Source of the DNA: CAVPHV01 sp963704825
GTDB taxonomy: Bacteria; Actinomycetota; Acidimicrobiia; Spongiisociales; UBA5794
DNA length: 64,000 nucleotides
Direction: 5' to 3'
Assembly: GCA_963704825.1 (NCBI GenBank)
Contig: CAVPHV010000009.1
Coordinates: forward strand, 50,998 to 114,997
A model generated the notes under the pieces. That model searched no databases. It saw nothing but the letters and a program-made list of their open reading frames with translations, and had not been told where the DNA came from. The number at the start of each line of letters is the position of its first letter. Position 1 is the first letter of the stretch. The position numbers were made by a program, and so were the translations under genes. Positions 1-8,738 of the stretch are shown in pieces.

Positions 1-405
1 CAGCGCGGCTGCGGCTTCGACAAAGGCGTTGGCGCCCGGCACCGATACCAGAGCAATGGTGGCGTCGATCGCAGCCGTCTCGACACGACGTGACGCTTCG
101 GCCGACGGCGCGGTGCCTGCGCCGGGCCTACTCGAAGCGGCCAACCCGGTTTCGGCCACACCGCGGGCGGCCAACAGCGCGGCGTCGTCGGTGGCCGCAA
201 TCGCGATCAGGAGATCGTTCGGTCCGCACGGACCCAACTCGTTGGTGACGAACCCCATGCCGGAGAGCAGTCCCAGATTCAGTTCGGTGGCCATGGCTAC
301 CAGTGACTCGACAACGCCGGGAACGGCGAGCACGTCCCGGCTGACCTGCATGAGCCGCACCGAGTCGTAGTAGCGGCCGCGATGCACCTCGACCGTGCGA
401 GTCAC
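1..405 (-). CDS. fdrA: FdrA-family acyl-CoA-synthetase-like protein, N-terminal part (cut by window edge)
   Basis: Reading the minus strand from a GTG at 405 gives an open frame of 135 codons that runs off the window. The start overlaps the stop of the upstream gene (GTGA). The translation begins VTRTVEVHRGRYYDSVRLMQ and continues with VSRDVLAVPGV, LVAMATELNLGLL and NDLLIAIAATDDAALLAA, the typical N-terminus of FdrA. FdrA belongs to the succinyl-CoA-ligase-like superfamily and, with AllG and AllH, has been linked to oxamate carbamoyltransferase activity in allantoin fermentation. Here it follows an AllH-type gene and a ring-opening amidohydrolase, so a role in handling a carbamoyl/ureido product is a reasonable inference. 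The C-terminal ligase domains are outside the window. Confidence 0.8.
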   Translation of the reverse strand, partial: MTRTVEVHRGRYYDSVRLMQVSRDVLAVPGVVESLVAMATELNLGLLSGMGFVTNELGPCGPNDLLIAIAATDDAALLAARGVAETGLAASSRPGAGTAPSAEASRRVETAAIDATIALVSVPGANAFVEAAAAL

Positions 406-1235
406 CGCGTCACCCGGCAGGCGGCCTCGGCGCCGATGAGTACTCCCTGGGCCAGCGCTCGGCCGGAGGTACCTCCCACGGCCAGCAATGCGTCAATCGA
501 GTCGTCGAGCGGAGTGCGCCCGACCAACGCCCGCAGGACGTAGGCGATGGGCGCGGCGACCCGACCCGCCAGGGCGTGGCGCACCAGCGTCGCCGAGAAC
601 GCCGACGTCAACTCGAGCGCCTCCTCTAGAGCGGGAGTCGCGGCTGCGAGGACTGCGGCGGGCCCATCCTCATGGAGCGCTTCACCGATGAGTCCGTAGG
701 CGCCGAACGCCCCGGTCAACAAGTCGTCACCCGTCGGCGTCAAGCCGGTCCCGCCCCCGATGAACTGCTCCGCCGCGGCAACAATCGCCACCGGATCCCC
801 GGCAGCGAGTGCGGCGCCAAGGGCCTCCGCGTCAACGGGCGGCACCAGTGTGGCGGCCGCCGAGAGGAAGAGTCGGACGATGTCGGGCGCCGTTGCGTCC
901 AGCGCTGGGTGTGGATCCCACCAACGAACGATGCTGATCCGATGCGGTCCGACTTCCAGGTTCCCGCCGCCGAGCCGGACGTTGCGGCCGGCGGCGGCGA
1001 GGACATCGGGCGCCGCAGCCCCGGCAATGATGACGGCATTGGGTTGACGCACGGCATCGCCGTCGCCGAGGACCACGACCTCGTTGCCGATCCCAAACCA
1101 CGCCGTGTGGGTCGAGCTTCCCAACGAGACGGCCGGCTGCACCGGGCCCTCGAGCAGCCCCGCGATCCCCTGGCTGGCGGCCGCCGACACCGTCGTCACC
1201 GTACCTCGGGCGAAACCCGTCCCGTCGCCGTACAT
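402..1235 (-). CDS. DUF2877 (AllH-type) protein
   Basis: A 277-aa protein with the glycine-rich signature GGGTGLTPTGDD at about residues 160-171, characteristic of the DUF2877/AllH family. AllH is reported as a subunit of the FdrA/AllG/AllH oxamate carbamoyltransferase. No signal peptide or membrane segment is visible, so it should be cytoplasmic. The ATG at 1235 is preceded by AGGGAG and lies 12 nt after the stop of the amidohydrolase gene. Its own stop overlaps the fdrA start by 4 nt, so translation is coupled. The family is clear from the motif; the exact substrate here is unknown. Confidence 0.8.
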   Translation of the reverse strand: MYGDGTGFARGTVTTVSAAASQGIAGLLEGPVQPAVSLGSSTHTAWFGIGNEVVVLGDGDAVRQPNAVIIAGAAAPDVLAAAGRNVRLGGGNLEVGPHRISIVRWWDPHPALDATAPDIVRLFLSAAATLVPPVDAEALGAALAAGDPVAIVAAAEQFIGGGTGLTPTGDDLLTGAFGAYGLIGEALHEDGPAAVLAAATPALEEALELTSAFSATLVRHALAGRVAAPIAYVLRALVGRTPLDDSIDALLAVGGTSGRALAQGVLIGAEAACRVTR

Positions 1236-1247
1236 GTTGTCGCTCCC

Positions 1248-2339
1248 TCAGCCCAGGTCGACGATCGCTGCCACCGTGCCGCCACCGGAAGGTCCTTGAT
1301 GCATTGCCGCCACTGAGACAAACACGGCAGGGTCGCCAACCGCGGCGGCGACCACTCCCCCGACGGCTCCTTTGATCTGGCGATGGTGGTGGACGTCCGA
1401 GTCGTTGAGCATCACCTGGCGCCTGCCTCGCAGCCGGCTGGTAGGAGCGGCTTCGCACTTGACGAAGACGTTGACGAGGCGATCGGCGACGTCCTCGGCC
1501 TTGGCCCGCTCCGGCAGGTCGAGGCCGGCATTTCGAATCGCGTCGTAGACCCCCTCGATGTCGATGGCGTCCTCCATGACGCTGTGGCCGCAGCGATAGT
1601 CACCGCCGACACCGCGGGCGTTGCCGACCACAACGGTCTGCGCCTGATCGAGCTCGACGCCCGATGAGCAGGAAGCCACTGCCGAGTACAACGAGAAGTC
1701 ACGCGCGATCTGCTCGGCCCCTGGCATCTCGATCTCCCCCAGGGCCAGGGCGATACCGAGCGCGGAGGTGCCGTTGGAGATGTCCATCGACTCCAGCGTC
1801 TGGTCGGTGAAGACCGACTCCCCGCGGGCCCTTGCCTCGGCGATCGTCTCCATCGTGAGCAAGGGAGTCTTGGTCTGCACGTAATGGACGTCGGCCGGGT
1901 CGGTGATCCCGGCATCTGCCATGGCCCGCGTTACGCCGCCGGCAACCTTCTCGACCATCGCAGGCCGGCCGATGTCCTCGGGCAAGATGACGTCGCTCAT
2001 CGCAATCCCGACCGTGAGCCGCAGTTCGTCGCTGGGTGGCGCATCGACCTTGGCAAAAACCGTGGCATGTGGGCAAAGCACTCCGTCGACACCACCGGAC
2101 CAGACCATGGGGATCTCTCTGACCTCCGAGACCGGACGGGTGCCGAGCTCGATCAAGACATCCCGGAATGCCCGGTCGGCGAGAATCCTCGTGAAGTCGT
2201 TCACACCGCCGTTGCCCTCGGTCTTGCCGATGACGGCGATCACCTCGTCGGCGGCGAAGACTCCGTCATCGATGAGGGTCCACAGACCCGACGCGTCGGC
2301 AACTCCCTCGAGTACGACCTTGCGGACTTCGATCGCCAT
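1248..2339 (-). CDS. Ring-opening amidohydrolase (cyanuric acid hydrolase/barbiturase family)
   Basis: A 363-aa protein, the usual length of AtzD/barbiturase enzymes, which hydrolyse an amide bond in cyanuric acid or barbiturate rings. The fold is three similar repeats, each contributing a Lys and a Ser. All three pairs can be seen: K39 (IGKTEGN) with S81 (VWSGG), K157 (VQTKTPL) with S226 (ASCSSG), and K294 (FVKCEA) with S351 (QGPSGGG). The frame is open further upstream, but the ATG at 2339 is chosen because GAGGAG precedes it and the family begins there. It sits 79 nt after the BtrH-like gene and 12 nt before the DUF2877 gene. Whether the substrate is cyanurate, barbiturate or another ring cannot be read from the sequence. 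Confidence 0.88.
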   Translation of the reverse strand: MAIEVRKVVLEGVADASGLWTLIDDGVFAADEVIAVIGKTEGNGGVNDFTRILADRAFRDVLIELGTRPVSEVREIPMVWSGGVDGVLCPHATVFAKVDAPPSDELRLTVGIAMSDVILPEDIGRPAMVEKVAGGVTRAMADAGITDPADVHYVQTKTPLLTMETIAEARARGESVFTDQTLESMDISNGTSALGIALALGEIEMPGAEQIARDFSLYSAVASCSSGVELDQAQTVVVGNARGVGGDYRCGHSVMEDAIDIEGVYDAIRNAGLDLPERAKAEDVADRLVNVFVKCEAAPTSRLRGRRQVMLNDSDVHHHRQIKGAVGGVVAAAVGDPAVFVSVAAMHQGPSGGGTVAAIVDLG

Positions 2340-2418
2340 GACTGTCTCCTCATCCGTCGATGTGATGCGGTCCTTATCGTCGGGAGAACTGGACGTGCGC
2401 AATAGAGTCGAAGGTCGG

Positions 2419-3468
2419 TCAATCGGAGCCAACCACCTGCAGGAGGCGCGTCCAGGCGGCCTCTTCGCGGTCGGCGATTGCAGGCACTGGGGCGACCACA
2501 TCTGGAAGGGCAGCCGCAGGGTCGGAGGCTTCGCCGGCCGCCTTGAACCGGGATGCTACGACCTGCCAGTCGTCGCCGATTTCGGCGAACTCAGACCCGA
2601 TCGCCGTGAACTCGGATTCGCCGGTGATGGCCGCCGCCTCACACAGGAAGCGGCCGTACATGTAGCGAAAGATGCCACCACCGGTCCCCCCGGTGGCATC
2701 GATGAAGATCCAAAGGTTCAGACAGGCGAAACGCAGCGACTCGGCGTCGAGGATCTTGGGCCATCCCAGCGTGCGCTTCGCCGCGGTGCGGATACCGGCG
2801 ACGCCAAAGTTGGAGATCGGCGGCTCGAGCATTCCCCGCGCCGCCTCGGCGATGGCGGCCCGGGTCTCGGTTGCGGTCGGCGCCCGGGCTCCTGTGAAGT
2901 CGAACTCGCACCAGCGGTGGTGCGGCGGGAAGGGCTTGAACGTCGAACCCCTGGCTCGTTCGAGGGCTTCCATGGAGACGGGATGCAGCGTTGACTCCCG
3001 ATCTGCGATCAACACACGGCGGGAAGCTGCTTCGTACCCGGCGACCACAACAACATGGCCACCGAAGTGGTAGTCCTCCGGCAGGTTGTCGAAATATGGA
3101 AGGAATCCCATGTCGACGTAGACGAGGACCGGCTCACCGGCCTCGAGGAGGGAGACCAGGGTTTGTTCGGCCTTGCGGGCGCTCGAAGTCATCCGATACT
3201 CGACAACCACCCCGGTGCGACGCCCCGCCGTCACTTCGAGCCCTTCGTCTTTTGGCCCCCCGGCGTTGGCGCGCCCGCCGTAGAACGGTGGCGCGCCCTT
3301 CTGGTGCCAGTACATGAACCCGACGCCGGCCCCCAGCCCAAGCAGCAGATCCTCACTCACCGGGTGTCCGTGCGTCTCGTAGATGTGGCGCATCGATCCG
3401 GTCACACAGTGCAGGGTCTCGAGATTCTGGAAACCGGCCACGGGCTCGATCGGTGCGTCGGCGCTCAT
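2419..3468 (-). CDS. BtrH N-terminal domain / DUF4872 protein
   Basis: A 349-aa cytoplasmic protein resembling the BtrH N-terminal domain followed by DUF4872. BtrH-type domains are papain-like; in butirosin biosynthesis BtrH transfers an acyl group. The expected Cys is at residue 21 (LETLHCVTGS) and the His at about 138 (FGGHVVVVAGY), with an Asp at about 156 (IADRES). Two adjacent ATGs exist; the second, at 3468, has better spacing (6 nt) from AAGGAG than the one at 3471. It is the first gene of the amidohydrolase/DUF2877/fdrA operon, so it may be an acyltransferase or amidase of that pathway rather than an antibiotic gene. Function is unproven. Confidence 0.72.
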   Translation of the reverse strand: MSADAPIEPVAGFQNLETLHCVTGSMRHIYETHGHPVSEDLLLGLGAGVGFMYWHQKGAPPFYGGRANAGGPKDEGLEVTAGRRTGVVVEYRMTSSARKAEQTLVSLLEAGEPVLVYVDMGFLPYFDNLPEDYHFGGHVVVVAGYEAASRRVLIADRESTLHPVSMEALERARGSTFKPFPPHHRWCEFDFTGARAPTATETRAAIAEAARGMLEPPISNFGVAGIRTAAKRTLGWPKILDAESLRFACLNLWIFIDATGGTGGGIFRYMYGRFLCEAAAITGESEFTAIGSEFAEIGDDWQVVASRFKAAGEASDPAAALPDVVAPVPAIADREEAAWTRLLQVVGSD

Positions 3469-3579
3469 CATCTACTCCTTGGGTAGGGCAGAGCTGCGTG
3501 CTCTGGCCAAGGTACCGCGCCGGTGCCGCCATCGCCTCTGCTTGAATGGCCGTCGACCACTCGGAGGACGAGATCCCTG

Positions 3580-4485
3580 ATGACGTTCGCCATTCCGAAA
3601 CTGTTCCGCCTCCTGCCGCTCATGGCGCTGTTGGCAATGCTGATGCTGTCGGCATGTAGCGGCGGCGACAACTCGAGCAACATCACACTCCCCAGCACCA
3701 CCGAAGGCGCCGAGACCACCGAAGCGCCGGAAACCACCGAAGCGCCGGAAACCACCGAAGCCCCCGAAACGACCGAAGCGCCCGAAACGACCGACGCTCC
3801 GGCAACGACGAGCGCGGCCGGTGCCACGACTCCCGCTCCCGAGGATGGCGAATCTGACAACGACCTCACCCTCGTGTTCATCGTCGGCGGGATCCTGCTG
3901 ATCATCCTGATCGTCGCCCTGGCGGCAGGCCGTGGCAGCCAGGAAACCACCATCACCGCTGTGGCTCCCCCACCCCCGGCGCCCCCGGCCACGCCCTGGG
4001 CCGCTGCGGCGCGCAGCGCCTACGCCAACACCCGCTGGTGCGCAGATCACATCACTGAACAGCTTGCGATATGGAGAGGCGACATGATGGTCGACGGTGA
4101 CCAATCCGCCACCGACCCGACCGCGGCAACCAACGCCCAGACATGGTCACAACTCGGCGGCAGAATGTCGGCGGCCACGAACTCGCTCTATTCGCTCGAG
4201 GGCACGGTGCCGGCCGCATCACAACCCGTTGTGCGCGGCGTGGTTGACTCGCTCAACAATGTGCGCTCCGCGGCTGACGTAGTCGCCAAGAGCCAGGTCG
4301 ACGTCCGCCACCTCGAAGCTCAGTTCCTCGGCGCCGACGACGCCTACCGGCGGACACAACTCGCAGGGGCAGAAGCCGACCGCAGGCGGGCAGTCGACGA
4401 CCTCAACGCCAAGCGCCACAGTCTCGACACCGCCTTGGGCAATCTCAATGCGCTCGGCAACGCGCCGGGTCCGCCCGCTACGTGA
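3580..4485 (+). CDS. Lipoprotein with Thr/Glu/Pro repeat and central membrane helix
   Basis: Starts at the ATG 11 nt after GGAGGA rather than at the longer in-frame ATG at 3523. The N-terminus is a lipoprotein signal (LMLSACSG, Cys at about residue 26). Next come four copies of ETTEAP plus ETTDAP (residues 45-74), an acidic linker, a strong hydrophobic helix (residues ~90-115), a Pro-rich stretch and a C-terminal helical domain of about 170 residues rich in Ala, Arg and Gln. No enzymatic motif is seen. It is probably an envelope protein with a surface-exposed linker. Its stop overlaps the convergent MFS gene by 8 nt. Function unknown. Confidence 0.7.
   Translation: MTFAIPKLFRLLPLMALLAMLMLSACSGGDNSSNITLPSTTEGAETTEAPETTEAPETTEAPETTEAPETTDAPATTSAAGATTPAPEDGESDNDLTLVFIVGGILLIILIVALAAGRGSQETTITAVAPPPPAPPATPWAAAARSAYANTRWCADHITEQLAIWRGDMMVDGDQSATDPTAATNAQTWSQLGGRMSAATNSLYSLEGTVPAASQPVVRGVVDSLNNVRSAADVVAKSQVDVRHLEAQFLGADDAYRRTQLAGAEADRRRAVDDLNAKRHSLDTALGNLNALGNAPGPPAT
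3712..3801 (+). repeat. 18-bp tandem coding repeat (ETTEAP x5)
   Basis: Five consecutive 18-bp units encode ETTEAP four times and ETTDAP once. The third codon positions differ slightly between copies, so this is a maintained protein linker rather than a very recent slippage product. Confidence 0.85.
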
Positions 4486-5695
4486 GGATCACTCTGCGGT
4501 AGTGGAAGAGCAGGAGCACCGGGATGGCGACCAATGCCGCCCCGATGAGGGAGAGCGCGGCGAAGCCCCACGCCTCGAGGAGGAACCCCGACGAGAGACT
4601 GGCGGCGGCTCCCGAAGTCCACACCATTGCGTCGGCGATTCCCTGAAGCCGCACCCGCTGGGCCGTTGGAGCATGCTCGGTGAGGTAGGCGCTCCCGGCC
4701 ACAAATCCGAAGTTCCAGCCCAGACCCAGCAGAAAGAGCGCAGCCACCAGGAGCACTGTGTCGTCTCCGCTCGCCGCGGCCGCCATCAGCGCCGACACCA
4801 CCAGCACGACCTGGCCGGTAACGATGACGGGAAGCCGGCCGAATCTATCTGCAAACCATCCGGTGAGCGGAGAGACGGCAAACATGCCGAGCGTGTGAGC
4901 CCCGATCACCAGTCCGACGATGCCGAGTCCATCTCCGGCTCGCCGGATGTACACAGGAGTCATCGTCATGATCAGCACCATCACCACCTGCCCAATTATG
5001 AGGGCCACGATGGCGTAGCGCACCGGAGGCAACTGGAGTAACGAGCGGACCGAGCCGGCGGCATCCACCTCATCTTGGGTCGCCGCGTCGACAAACGACA
5101 GCGGGTCGGGACGCAGTCCGAAGAAGGCGACGATCGCCCCCGTCGCGGCTGCGGCCGCCCCCAGGAGGACCGGTCCGGCAAGGCCGGCGAGGCCCAGTTC
5201 CTCGGCCAGCCGTTCGGTGGGCTCGAGCAACAGAGGACCGAGGACGGCGCCGATCGTTCCTGCCCACACCACAATGCTGATGGCAAATGAACGTTGCTGG
5301 GGAGGGGAGACGTCGGCGGCGGCGTAGCGGGAGAGCCGGTCGCCGGCGTTGCCGAAGCCGAAGGCGAACATGCCGACCACGAAGAGGGCGAAGGAATCGA
5401 GCCCAATGGCGGCGGCAGCTATCAAGGCACCGACGGCGGCAAGACCCATCCCGCCCGATATGCCGGCCCGCCGGCCGCGGCGGGCCATCAAGGCCGCGAT
5501 CGGTGTGGTCCCGATGGCCACGCCGATCGTCGCCGTCGCTGCCGGGAGCCCTGCCAGCGACGCCGACCCGAGCAGGTCTTCGGCAATCAGCGATCCAACG
5601 GTGATGGTCGCAATGAACCCGGTGCGGGCCAACCCGGTGCCGGCAAACAGCACACCAATCAGGCGGCGTTGGATTGATGGCGGGGCCGGCGGCAC
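4478..5695 (-). CDS. MFS transporter
   Basis: A 405-aa membrane protein with about twelve hydrophobic segments typical of the major facilitator superfamily. A basic loop (ARRGRRAGI) lies between TM2 and TM3 and a second conserved loop (FADRFGRLP) in the C-terminal half. Several TM segments are Gly/Ala-rich, as in drug or metabolite exporters. The frame is open to an ATG at 5761, but the GTG at 5695 is preferred: it has TACACT six nt upstream, the leaderless pattern seen repeatedly in this window, and it removes an Arg-rich extension. It diverges from the unrecognised gene at 5828. Substrate unknown. Confidence 0.85.
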   Translation of the reverse strand: MPPAPPSIQRRLIGVLFAGTGLARTGFIATITVGSLIAEDLLGSASLAGLPAATATIGVAIGTTPIAALMARRGRRAGISGGMGLAAVGALIAAAAIGLDSFALFVVGMFAFGFGNAGDRLSRYAAADVSPPQQRSFAISIVVWAGTIGAVLGPLLLEPTERLAEELGLAGLAGPVLLGAAAAATGAIVAFFGLRPDPLSFVDAATQDEVDAAGSVRSLLQLPPVRYAIVALIIGQVVMVLIMTMTPVYIRRAGDGLGIVGLVIGAHTLGMFAVSPLTGWFADRFGRLPVIVTGQVVLVVSALMAAAASGDDTVLLVAALFLLGLGWNFGFVAGSAYLTEHAPTAQRVRLQGIADAMVWTSGAAASLSSGFLLEAWGFAALSLIGAALVAIPVLLLFHYRRVILT

Positions 5696-5701
5696 CGTCG
5701 A

Positions 5702-5707
5702 AGTGTA
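5702..5707 (-). promoter_or_regulatory. -10 hexamer of a leaderless promoter (MFS gene)
   Basis: TACACT on the minus strand, six nt before the GTG at 5695; no Shine-Dalgarno lies between. It supports 5695 as the start. Confidence 0.5.
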
Positions 5708-5827
5708 CGGACGGCCGAGCCGGACTCGCCAGCGGACCCGGCCCAGGTGGACATGGCCCATGTGGACATGGGGGGCGCAACCGGCGAACCTTGGGCCGAC
5801 TCGATGGGATGGGAGAAAGGGAGCGTC

Positions 5828-7348
5828 GTGGCTGACTTGGAGAACGGACGGGTCGACCTGCCTTCCGGCACGTCGGCATCACAGCTCTTCCATCAGATCT
5901 TGAGCGCCGCCGTCGAGGAGTTCCCAGGTGATCTGTCCGGTGCCGAACTACCGGAATCCGCCGACGATTTCCGGTCAAACTATGCCGATGCCCTTCCACG
6001 GTTCGAAGCGGCCCGGATCGCCTCGCCGCGACGCACCGCTATTGCGAGATACCTCGCAGCGGAAAGTCGCCGCTCGTTTGTATGGATGGTTGGTGACGAG
6101 GCGTTGCCACTGGCGGAGAAGATGACCGCGCCACAACCGCCACTCGAGTTGCAGACGATTGCGTTCTCTGGAACGGGCGGGTGGACACCACAGTTGCCCA
6201 CCGGCACCGCTGCCGGCGTCCACGACGGCGCGGCCGTCGGTGGCGCCATCGAGGACTATGCCGCCGGTCTCGTCGGGCGCTCGTCGGCGACGCCCGGCGT
6301 CGCAGAATCGGTGACCTGGCTGCTGTCTGAAGGCCTCAACGCCGGCGGTGCACTCGACTTGAGCGATCGCAGCATCGTCATGCTCGGCGGTGCCGCCGAA
6401 CTGGCACCCGCGAGCGCCTGGCTGGCGGCCGGCGCCCGGGTGCTGTGGATCGACGTGGCCTCACCCCCGGCCCAACTCCGTCGCTCCGCAGCCGGAGGGC
6501 GCCTTTCGTGGGCAACCGGTGGCGCCGATCTCCTCACCCAGCCACAGCAGATCGCCGCAACGATTGCCGAGTTCGCTGCGGGCGGACCCGTCGACCTGGG
6601 GCTCTATGCCTATGCACCCGGCCGGGCAAGGGAGTGGCGCCTCACCGCAGCGATGAACGCCATTGTCGACACCCTCCCATCAGGCGTCGTCGGCTCCGTG
6701 ACCCTGCTCGTGTCACCAACCACTCCGGGTCAACTCACGGGCCAAGAGGTCGAGACCGAGGAGCAGCGACGGCGCGAGCGGCCCGCCTGGCAGAGCACGT
6801 TTGATCGGCTCGGACTGCTCGGATCAGGCTCCGGGCATGTCACCGCCGGCACCGTCGCCGTGAGCCGCTCGGTCGTGTCGATCCAGGGCAGCGGCTATCA
6901 GGCCGCCCAGTATCTCGAGAAGATGATGGCGGCAGAAGCATGGGCAACCTGGGGCCCACCTCTGGCGTCGGTTTCCCAGCCGCGGCACGTTTCGGCCAAC
7001 GTTGCGGGGGTCTCCAAGACTCGATCGCTCCAGCATCCCGTCTTCGATGCCGCGTTCGGCGGAGCAACCGCCTTTGAGATCGAGACCTTCACCCCTGCGG
7101 TGACCTGTGCTCTCAACGCCATGCTGACCGCACGGGATTGGCTCGACCCGGCAAACGTTGCTGGTCGGGGCACTCGGTTCGCCACCGACGCCGACCGCGC
7201 CGCGGCGCTGCTCACCTTTGCTCGGGTGCATGGCGGCCTCTATGTCCTCCCCTACCCCGTCGACCCGACCCTCAAGGTCTCTGCGGCGATCGGAGCGGCG
7301 CGCCATCCCAGCCGCATCCCGGCAATGACCCGCCGCGGCCGCGGCTGA
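5828..7348 (+). CDS. Unrecognised 506-aa protein, Rossmann-like central region
   Basis: I do not recognise this family. The frame opens at 5747, but a GTG at 5828 has a purine-rich Shine-Dalgarno (GGGAGAAAGGGAG), giving 506 aa. No signal peptide or membrane helix is seen. The middle holds a pattern typical of nucleotide-binding Rossmann folds: a strand and turn (SIVMLGGAAELAPA) followed by a helix and a strand ending in Asp (ARVLWIDVASPP), as in dinucleotide-binding enzymes. Later segments include VDLGLYAYAPGRAREWRL and a C-terminal part rich in Ala and His. It may be an NAD(P)- or SAM-dependent enzyme. The neighbours (an exporter and a NUDIX hydrolase 9 nt downstream) give no firm pathway. 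Confidence 0.7.
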   Translation: MADLENGRVDLPSGTSASQLFHQILSAAVEEFPGDLSGAELPESADDFRSNYADALPRFEAARIASPRRTAIARYLAAESRRSFVWMVGDEALPLAEKMTAPQPPLELQTIAFSGTGGWTPQLPTGTAAGVHDGAAVGGAIEDYAAGLVGRSSATPGVAESVTWLLSEGLNAGGALDLSDRSIVMLGGAAELAPASAWLAAGARVLWIDVASPPAQLRRSAAGGRLSWATGGADLLTQPQQIAATIAEFAAGGPVDLGLYAYAPGRAREWRLTAAMNAIVDTLPSGVVGSVTLLVSPTTPGQLTGQEVETEEQRRRERPAWQSTFDRLGLLGSGSGHVTAGTVAVSRSVVSIQGSGYQAAQYLEKMMAAEAWATWGPPLASVSQPRHVSANVAGVSKTRSLQHPVFDAAFGGATAFEIETFTPAVTCALNAMLTARDWLDPANVAGRGTRFATDADRAAALLTFARVHGGLYVLPYPVDPTLKVSAAIGAARHPSRIPAMTRRGRG

Positions 7349-7357
7349 TCTCGATCC

Positions 7358-7870
7358 GTGGCCGACCTGCTCGTCGCCGCCCGCCGCATGGCCTACCGCG
7401 CCGCCCACGGAGTCCGATCGCTCTACTGGCGCATCCGACGGCCCACCACCGTCGGCGTCCGCATCGCCGTGGTGTCCGCAAACGGCGAGGTGGTCGTGGT
7501 CCGCCACTCCTACGGGCCGCCCTACCTCTACTTCCCCGGCGGAAGAGTCGACCGCGGCGAAACCTGCGCCGAAGCCGCCGTGCGCGAACTGGCTGAGGAG
7601 ACGGCGATCCGGCCTGCTCGCGGAGCGGCAAGCCTGCGCCTCTTTGGCGTCTACACCAACCGCCGTGGCGGCCTCACCACCCACATCATCCTGTTCGAGC
7701 TCCCTCCCAGCGAGTGGGATCATTGCGACCTCGACCGCGACCGCCACGGGGCCGAGATCACCGAAGTCACCCTGGTTGCCATCACCAACCCGCCTGCCGA
7801 TCTGTCTCGGGCTACCCGGCGGCGCCTGTCTGAGTTGACCACCGGCGACCAGGCCGGATTTGTCTGGTAG
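7358..7870 (+). CDS. NUDIX hydrolase
   Basis: A 170-aa protein with a NUDIX box at about residues 61-83. The GX5E part (GGRVDRGE) is followed by REL and EE (RELAEETAI); the usual Gly near the end of the box is Ala here. An Arg-rich N-terminal extension of about 30 residues precedes the fold. NUDIX enzymes cleave nucleoside diphosphates linked to another moiety using Mg2+ bound by the EE residues, which are present. The GTG start lies 9 nt after the previous stop, so the two genes are probably co-transcribed. Substrate unknown. Confidence 0.85.
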   Translation: MADLLVAARRMAYRAAHGVRSLYWRIRRPTTVGVRIAVVSANGEVVVVRHSYGPPYLYFPGGRVDRGETCAEAAVRELAEETAIRPARGAASLRLFGVYTNRRGGLTTHIILFELPPSEWDHCDLDRDRHGAEITEVTLVAITNPPADLSRATRRRLSELTTGDQAGFVW

Positions 7871-7879
7871 CGGACGACC

Positions 7880-8720
7880 TCAGCCGCCCGGCGAATCGGC
7901 GGGGGCTATGCCGGAGTTGAGGCCATCGCCGAACGAGGTCGGGTACAGGGTGGTCCCGTCCGGCAGACGAATCGCCTCAACCAGTCGTTCCTCGGACCCA
8001 ACCACGGCGCCGGGCCAGACCACGCTGCGTACCACCTCGCCGTCGACCTTGGCCGACGGGTCGACCACGCTGTCGCCGCCCGACCATGTCATGTTGGCCG
8101 CCCAATAGTCCCGGGGGGTGCCGCAGTCGATGAAGCTCCCCTCGAGCGGAACGAGATCGAGGGATCCTTCGTCGGCGGCGCGGCTCCAACAGAGCTCGTA
8201 CAGCCCCCCAGGTTCGGCGGACAGAATGCTCGCCCACCGCCAGGGGAGCAGCGAGGAGCCGGCGAACCGCCACAGCCCGGCGTAGTCGGCCCGCGCCGGA
8301 TCGAAGACCACGCCGAGACGGACCCGCCGGCCGTCCCAGCCGTTCTGGAGCCGCTCCAGCGACCCTGAGTACCAGGCGTCGGCGTTCGTGATCAGGGACA
8401 GGGCGGCCATCCAGCCAGCCCCGCAGATTGCCGATCGCACCCGCGGTACCGAGCGGCCGCTCCGCCTCGATCGAAACGTGGACATTACGCCGCCCGAGGT
8501 GAGCTTCCAGCAGGTCACGGCCGTGGTGGACGTTGACGGCGATGTCGCCGGAACCGGCAACACGATCGAGGGCGTGGTCGATGAGCGGACGGTTCCCTAC
8601 CGGACAGAGGGCCTTCGGCAGATGGTCGGTGAGGGGCCGCAGCCGGGTGCCGAGCCCGGCGGCCAGCACGATGGCCGGCAGGTCTTCGGTCACGTCGTCG
8701 AGTGTTCGCCCCTCCTGCAT
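7880..8720 (-). pseudogene. Sugar-nucleotide (mannose-1-phosphate guanylyl-like) transferase with a +1 frameshift
   Basis: Two overlapping minus frames encode halves of one nucleotidyltransferase. The first has the NTP-binding loop (VLAAGLGTRLRPLT), PKALCPVGN and GTAGAIGNL; the second continues with LITNADAW, GSFIDCGTPRDYW and a hexapeptide-repeat-like tail (VVDPSAKVDGEV). They join at about 8395-8397, where a run of three C (minus strand) has one base too many: removing one C gives GRPVLITNADAW without a break. Everything else looks intact, so a sequencing or assembly error is as likely as true inactivation. The ATG at 8720 is chosen because TAGGGT lies seven nt upstream. Such enzymes make NDP-sugars for glycans. 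Confidence 0.78.
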
Positions 8721-8727
8721 GCCCGGG

Positions 8728-8733
8728 ACCCTA
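8728..8733 (-). promoter_or_regulatory. -10 hexamer of a leaderless promoter (nucleotidyltransferase gene)
   Basis: TAGGGT on the minus strand, seven nt before the ATG at 8720. Confidence 0.42.
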
Positions 8734-8738
8734 CCCAA

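Noticed and set aside
1903..2994. 363-aa plus-strand frame over the amidohydrolase and BtrH genes
   Set aside because: Mirror of two real minus genes; low-complexity composition and no start signal.
3712..3801. Tandem 18-bp repeats as a possible CRISPR array
   Set aside because: No spacers; the units encode a continuous ETTEAP linker in frame.
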